A stretch of DNA of 64,000 nucleotides from Taxawa tesnikishii (nom. ined.). Its lineage: Eukaryota > Ascomycota > Dothideomycetes > Dothideales. The notes below the pieces were generated by a model that was not told where the DNA came from, made no database searches, and saw only the letters and a program-made list of their open reading frames with translations. The DNA lies in assembly GCA_030247885.1 (NCBI GenBank), contig JAPDRO010000011.1, positions 186,001-250,000 of the forward strand, given 5' to 3'. Shown here one piece after another: positions 58,006 through 64,000 of this stretch (positions within the stretch are counted from its first letter, which is position 1; each line of letters starts with the position of its first letter). The translations under genes were made by a program, and so were the position numbers.

Positions 58006-58499
58006 AGGGACTCTGGAAACAGCTCTGCTTGCATTTGGGGGAATCGGATGTAATGACGATGATGAGCTTGCATTGGGTGGGCATAGCGGAAGGCGTTGGT
58101 TCTTGGGGCATCGTTCTTGGTAGACAGGGTCTATGTGTCGCGAAAGCGGACCCTGTGGCACCAATGGTTGTCGTAGTAGAACGGTCAAATACCCGATGTT
58201 GTACTCGTACAGAAACGTGTTCTCAAATGGCCGGGTTGACATCAGTTGTTGTGCCGGCTTTTCCGCGATTCGCAGTCCCACTGACAGCCATGACAGGACG
58301 CGGGCCTTGCAATAGCTGCTGGGCATGCATCCACCGAGCGCGTTAGTAAGGCGGTCAGGCACGATTTAGAGCCTCTCGCGACAAGAGACTTGCGCGCTGT
58401 CACTCAGTCATGCTGGCAAATGTGGAGACAAGATGGGCCTCGATTCGATCGGATGCGAAGTCGGAAGGAGCGAAGGACAGCCGGTCACGCCTGCCGATT

Positions 58500-58514
58500 A
58501 GATAAGATTGATAA
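58500..58514 (+). promoter_or_regulatory. Paired GATA sites (AGATAA, TGATAA)
   Basis: AGATAA at 58500-58505 and TGATAA at 58509-58514, within 15 bases and in the same orientation, about 400 bases upstream of the siderophore transporter start. Fungal iron-GATA repressors bind such sites; closely spaced pairs bind better. The first is one base off the extended consensus. Confidence 0.5.
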
Positions 58515-58774
58515 AAGACCCCAACGCGCTGTCATAGATGCCACCCTTCCATCTTCTTGTTTTGTCGCGTCGACATACCCTTATACACATCCTTTACTTG
58601 CCATGTCCCTACGTGCCTCACTATACACTTCTCACTGAGCCACTCTCATCCTGTTTCTGTCCTTGTACATATTCCCATGTCATCCTTGGTGTACATAAGG
58701 TTCCATCCGTGCGCGGGTCTCAGAGCCGCCATCAGTGCCCGAGCCTTCCCCTGGCCCCGTAGCCCCCTGGTCCC

Positions 58775-58783
58775 ATCTGATAA
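58775..58783 (+). promoter_or_regulatory. ATCTGATAA, match to SreA/Fep1 iron-GATA consensus
   Basis: Exact match to ATCWGATAA, the extended site known for iron-sensing GATA factors (SreA, Sre1, Fep1), 130 bases before the start of a siderophore-iron transporter. Together with the upstream GATA pair it suggests repression in high iron. Confidence 0.65.
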
Positions 58784-58912
58784 CGCACCTGCATCTGCAT
58801 AGGTGAACTACAACGGGGGCTCCTTTCATACACTACTCTTTTGTGCGCATCTTCTTCTCTCATTTGTTGTCTCTTTCCTGTTTACGTCTTTCATGAATTA
58901 TTTCCTGAGACC

Positions 58913-61104
58913 ATGTTAGAGATTTCAACCCGCCAGTCCGTGGCGTCGCTGCGGTCGGCGGCCTCGCACCTATCGCTCTCTCGAAAAGCCAAAGCCCCGG
59001 ATAAGCCTGCAGGTGTCGAGATGGAACCCATGCCAGAACGCGGAGAGAGGCGGGAGTCTATTGCGTCGGAAGGCAGTCGTGGCTCCGCTCAAGCTGGTGT
59101 GAAGAGGCTGGAAGCCGTCAGTACGACCTGGTCGAAATGGTCACTTTATCTGGCATATCTAGGGTAAGTGATCGTGCCGGATTGCTCAGTCATGACAGTC
59201 ACATGGGAACCAGTAGGCATTTAGAGTACACAAGCGAGCTGATCACCAAGACAGATTGTACATGATGGCATACGCCACCTCGCTCGAGGGACAAACGACC
59301 ACCAATTTGACCGTCTTCGCTACGAGTTCCTTCACTGCACATTCTCTGGTGTCCACGGTCACCGTGATACAAGGGGTCGTTCTCTGTAATTAGGTGCAGC
59401 CCTTGTCCAGAGTTCGTGTAACTGACTTCTTGCAGCCGTGGTGAAGCCACCTATGTCAAAGATCGCAGACGTCTTTGGTCGCTTCGAAGCTTTCAGCATT
59501 AGCGTCCTTTTACTCACTGTTGGATATATCCAACAAGCTGGCGCCAACAGTGTAGAAACATACGCCGCCGCTCAGATATTCTACTCGGCCGGATCCACCG
59601 GCTTGCAGATCTTACAGCAAATATTCATAGCTGACACAAGCGACTTGCTCAACCGAGCTTTGGTGTCGACTATACCGGACATTCCATACCTAATCAACGT
59701 CTGGATAGGTTCGCCAATTGCAAGCGCCATCTTGGACAACCTTAGCTGGAGATGGGGCTTCGGAGTTTGGGCCATAATTCTTCCTGTATCTTTTCTGCCG
59801 CTCGCGTTGTCACTCTGGACCAACCAAAGGAAAGCCGCCAAGCGCGGCCTTCTCCCACCATCGCCATACGCAGGCAAGAGCTTGGCTTACGCACTCAAGG
59901 ACCTGTGGTACGAACTGGACTTTTTCGGTCTCTTGCTCCTCTCAGCGGCCATCTCGTTGATCCTGATACCGCTTACATTAGTAGAGAGAGCCAATGGAAC
60001 ATGGGGTAACGCGAGTATGATAGCTATGATCGTTGTAGGGCTTGTCTGCTTGATCGCGTTTCCTTTCTGGGAAAGGAGTCCGCGGCTGGCTCCTCGGGCG
60101 TTTTTCCCTGCAGAACTGGTGAGGAAGCGGACCGTGATGGCAGGAGTGGGAATTGCCTTCTTCTATTTCAGTAAGAAACATGTCTGCGCACGCAAAGCGC
60201 ATACGCTGACAAGAACAGTGGCATTCTACCTGTCGGTGTTCCCGTATTTCTACTCCTACTTGCTTGTTGTACAGAACAAGTCGGTCACCGCAGCTGGACG
60301 TATCACGCAAACATTCACGTTTTCTGCGACGGTCACTTCGATTTGCGTCTCCTTGTTCATGAAGTACACCAGACGCTACAAGTTCATCGTCACTGCTGGC
60401 GCCTGCTTGTATATCGTAGGGATCGCTGCCATGATCCGCTACCGTACTGAAGGCGCAACGACCCGTGCGCTAGTCGCTTGCCAAGTCGCCATTGGCGTTG
60501 GAGGAGGCTTGATCCATGTGCCTGCTCAAGTTGGCGTGCAGGCATCTGCTAGCCATTCAGAGGTCGGAGCAGCGACAGCGATGTTCTTGACCTTACTCGA
60601 AATAGGCGGAGCCGTGGGGTCGTCTATATCCGGCGCTATTTGGAGTGCTGCTGTTCCCGCCAAGTTGGCAGAGTACTTACCTGCGGAGACTCAAGACCAG
60701 GCGGCTGCCATATTTGGCAACATTACGCTTGCTTCGAGAGGATTTGATTTGGGCACTCCGACGCGAACTGCCATCAATCGTGCGTATCAGGAAACGATGA
60801 CCAGAATTCTGACAGTGGCGATCGTTGTCTGCATACCATTGATACCGTTAAGCTTGACAATGACGGATTACCGACTTGACGAGGTAGGTGGAACCCCTTC
60901 GGCTCTACATGGTATTCTAACAAGGTCCAACAGATTGACCAGCACGTCAAAGGTGTGGTTATCGGGGGTCATCAGGATGACGCTGATCACGACGAACGAC
61001 AACCATTGGCCCGTTCAAGGGATTGTGAGTTTTATGACACGACGCCCGAGGGCTCAGGCTCTACAGCCAGTTCGGTTTTTGATGGGACACGCAAGAGATC
61101 TTGA
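58913..61104 (+). CDS. Siderophore-iron transporter (SIT, MirB-like)
   Basis: MFS importer of ferric siderophores with 14 predicted helices. Five exons fit with correct phases: 58913-59163, 59255-59385, 59436-60170, 60219-60883 and 60934-61104, giving 650 aa. The N-tail is cytosolic, Ser/Arg-rich. LEGQTTTNLTVFATSSF (loop 1), PPMSKIADVFGRFEAF, and FYSAGSTGLQILQQIFIADT are SIT-family signatures. GYYL-like YFYSYLLVVQNKSVTAAGRI and VGGGLIHVPAQVGVQAS follow in the second half. The ending DYRLDEIDQHVKGVVIG followed by an acidic tail is also typical. The last exon is only reached through the intron at 60884-60933; reading through it gives a wrong tail. Adjacent GATA sites fit iron-regulated expression. 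Substrate siderophore unknown. Confidence 0.93.
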
Positions 61105-62650
<1,546 letters not shown>

Positions 62651-63743
62651 TGGAGGCTATCGGACTGCTGGGCTTTGGGCGTTCTGTAAGCGACCTTTCT
62701 ACCTCGTCTCTTCATATCGGGCTTTACACGCGCCTTTGGGAGTCATGGCGTACCTAGGCGCGTTTGGCTGGCCGTTGGGTTCAGTACTGGGTGTTTCTAG
62801 AGCGGAACTCTTTACAGACCTTTGAATCTCTTTTGACATTGAATCGCTTCACCATTCGCAAGAGAAAAAAAGAGGATCTCTTGGTTGGTCCCGGAATATG
62901 CGAGAGAGGTGTTCTTCTGAAACCAACGCTGGTGGGCGATGAGTGGCGACTACTTAGCATAAGGTATTGAGAGTAAGCACCCTGGGTCCTCTCACCCTCT
63001 CCTGTCTCTTATTTCCATTCACTCGATTGACTTGGTGTTGTGCACACCTTCAATGGGAGTAACAAGAAATGTGGCAAACAGGATTAGCTTCAAAGAGGGC
63101 CGTGTGTTTGAGGAATACAGTGCAGTGCTCTCGAAGCCGTCAGTTGAATGGACCGACTATCATCACAAGGCAGCAGCAACCCTACCTCATCTGCACACTT
63201 GAAAGGTATGCTGGTCTGACATGTGTTGCGCTCGCTCCCAGCACTTAGCGGCCATCCACTTGCAAATGGCAATAAGATTTCCAGCAGACAATCGAAACTG
63301 ACCGACAGCTTGCTGTCACAATTCAGCAGCACAGCCTTACGGGTACCTTAGACTTTGTACCCAGGTCTCCTAGGGCTGAAATAGCTGCCGCAAACCGTTA
63401 TAGTCAGTTATATGAGGGCTGATGTCTGGACAGACGTAGGGTAGCGTATGCGAGCATGGTCTTATCGCTGCTGCCACGCAATGGCAGCCACTGGTCTTTT
63501 TGACTGACTGTTGAGAGTACTGAGTGGCAAGATGGTTTTGGAGGACCCTTTCGGGCCGAGCAGGCGAGTTTCACATTCGGTCGTTGATGTTTTAAGGTGC
63601 CAAGCCACAAGTAAAGAGGTGGAAGAATCGAGCTCACTTCGCGGTTCACGAACTACACACGTACACAAACATTCCCACTTTCTTCTAATTTTGTACTCCG
63701 AACCGAAACCACACGTCTCTAGAGGATCCAGCTCGAAATAGCC
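62651..63743. other. Intergenic
   Basis: About 1.1 kb between CDC42 and the gene at the right edge. Contains an A7 run near 62866. No gene supported. Confidence 0.5.
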
Positions 63744-64000
63744 ATGCCCGAACCGACTCGCAGAGTCCGTGAGGATGTCTCCTCCAAGCCGAGAGCTGCG
63801 CCGCTGCCACGCTCTGCCTCTCCTCAGCGTGCAAACACTTCAGGAACGGGCCTGCTAAACAGAAATCCAGGACCGAACGCATTCGCTATGAGGGAAGAAG
63901 AGACCAACAGACAGAGACTCAGAGGCAACGCCTTCTTCCAAGAAGAGCACGCACGCCGTAACGCAACTCCGCCGACCGCAATCCACCCGCTGCTGCGCGG
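63744..64000 (+). CDS. 5' part of a gene running off the window
   Basis: ATG at 63744 opens a frame of 85 full codons still open at the last base. The protein start is Arg/Pro/Ser-rich (MPEPTRRVRED), then GTGLLNRNPGPNAFAMREEE and a basic helix-like EETNRQRLRGNAFFQEEHAR. No domain is recognisable yet. An in-frame TAG lies just before the ATG, so this is the likely start. Product unknown. Confidence 0.5.
   Translation, partial: MPEPTRRVREDVSSKPRAAPLPRSASPQRANTSGTGLLNRNPGPNAFAMREEETNRQRLRGNAFFQEEHARRNATPPTAIHPLLR

Larger units (their letters stand above)
58006..58912. other. Upstream region of siderophore transporter
   Basis: About 0.9 kb without a gene. It carries three GATA sites listed separately and long pyrimidine-rich stretches between 58560 and 58900. 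Confidence 0.5.

Overview
The window looks like nuclear DNA of a filamentous ascomycete (Pezizomycotina), most likely a Dothideomycete. Genes are multi-exonic with short GT-AG introns (mostly 49-140 bases) carrying CTAAC/CTGAC-like branch points. The content is typically fungal: DUF3433 membrane protein, Zn2Cys6 and C2H2 regulators, siderophore-iron transporter, GPI-anchored GH76 enzyme, Golgi proteins COG6 and DOP1, Cdc42 and Prp38. All identifications come from reading motifs; no database search was possible.

Layout. 1-10 kb: a two-repeat DUF3433 membrane protein, then a damaged stretch holding a class III aminotransferase that has lost its PLP-lysine segment, an orphan Zn2Cys6 domain, a tannase-family esterase with one in-frame stop and an alpha/beta hydrolase. 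10-24 kb: a cytochrome-b5 fusion desaturase, COG6, a BolA protein, a small membrane protein, a six-exon amidase and a metallo-hydrolase-like protein. 24-39 kb: a decayed membrane-protein gene, a polysaccharide deacetylase, a tannase C-terminal scrap, a TauD-type dioxygenase next to a Zn2Cys6 regulator, a protein-kinase-like gene diverging from that regulator, and a multi-spanning membrane protein. 39-64 kb: DOP1, GH76, two DHA1-type MFS transporters flanking a C2H2 regulator, PRP38 divergent from a GT8-like glycosyltransferase, a siderophore transporter with iron-GATA-type sites, CDC42, and the start of one more gene at the right edge.

The main cross-gene observation concerns single-base losses. 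Twelve apparent losses occur across nine genes, nearly all explainable by one missing base in a homopolymer run, and none is a gain. One of the nine is the housekeeping gene DOP1. This pattern argues for base-calling undercalls in the assembly rather than a field of pseudogenes, so those genes are annotated as CDS with the suspect positions given. The aminotransferase (missing about 95 codons), the tannase (in-frame TAA) and the 25 kb membrane protein (two in-frame stops) do not fit that explanation and are treated as probable pseudogenes.

Functional links that can be argued from the sequence: a siderophore transporter under likely SreA/Fep1-type GATA control; a regulator-dioxygenase neighbourhood (27.8-32.4 kb); and COG6, DOP1, GH76 and Cdc42 as secretion, cell-wall and polarity functions. 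No CRISPR array, rRNA gene, convincing tRNA gene or intact transposon was seen. I did not find a clear previously undescribed system; the most unusual loci are the DFE-type kinase-like gene and the damaged 4.4-10 kb block.
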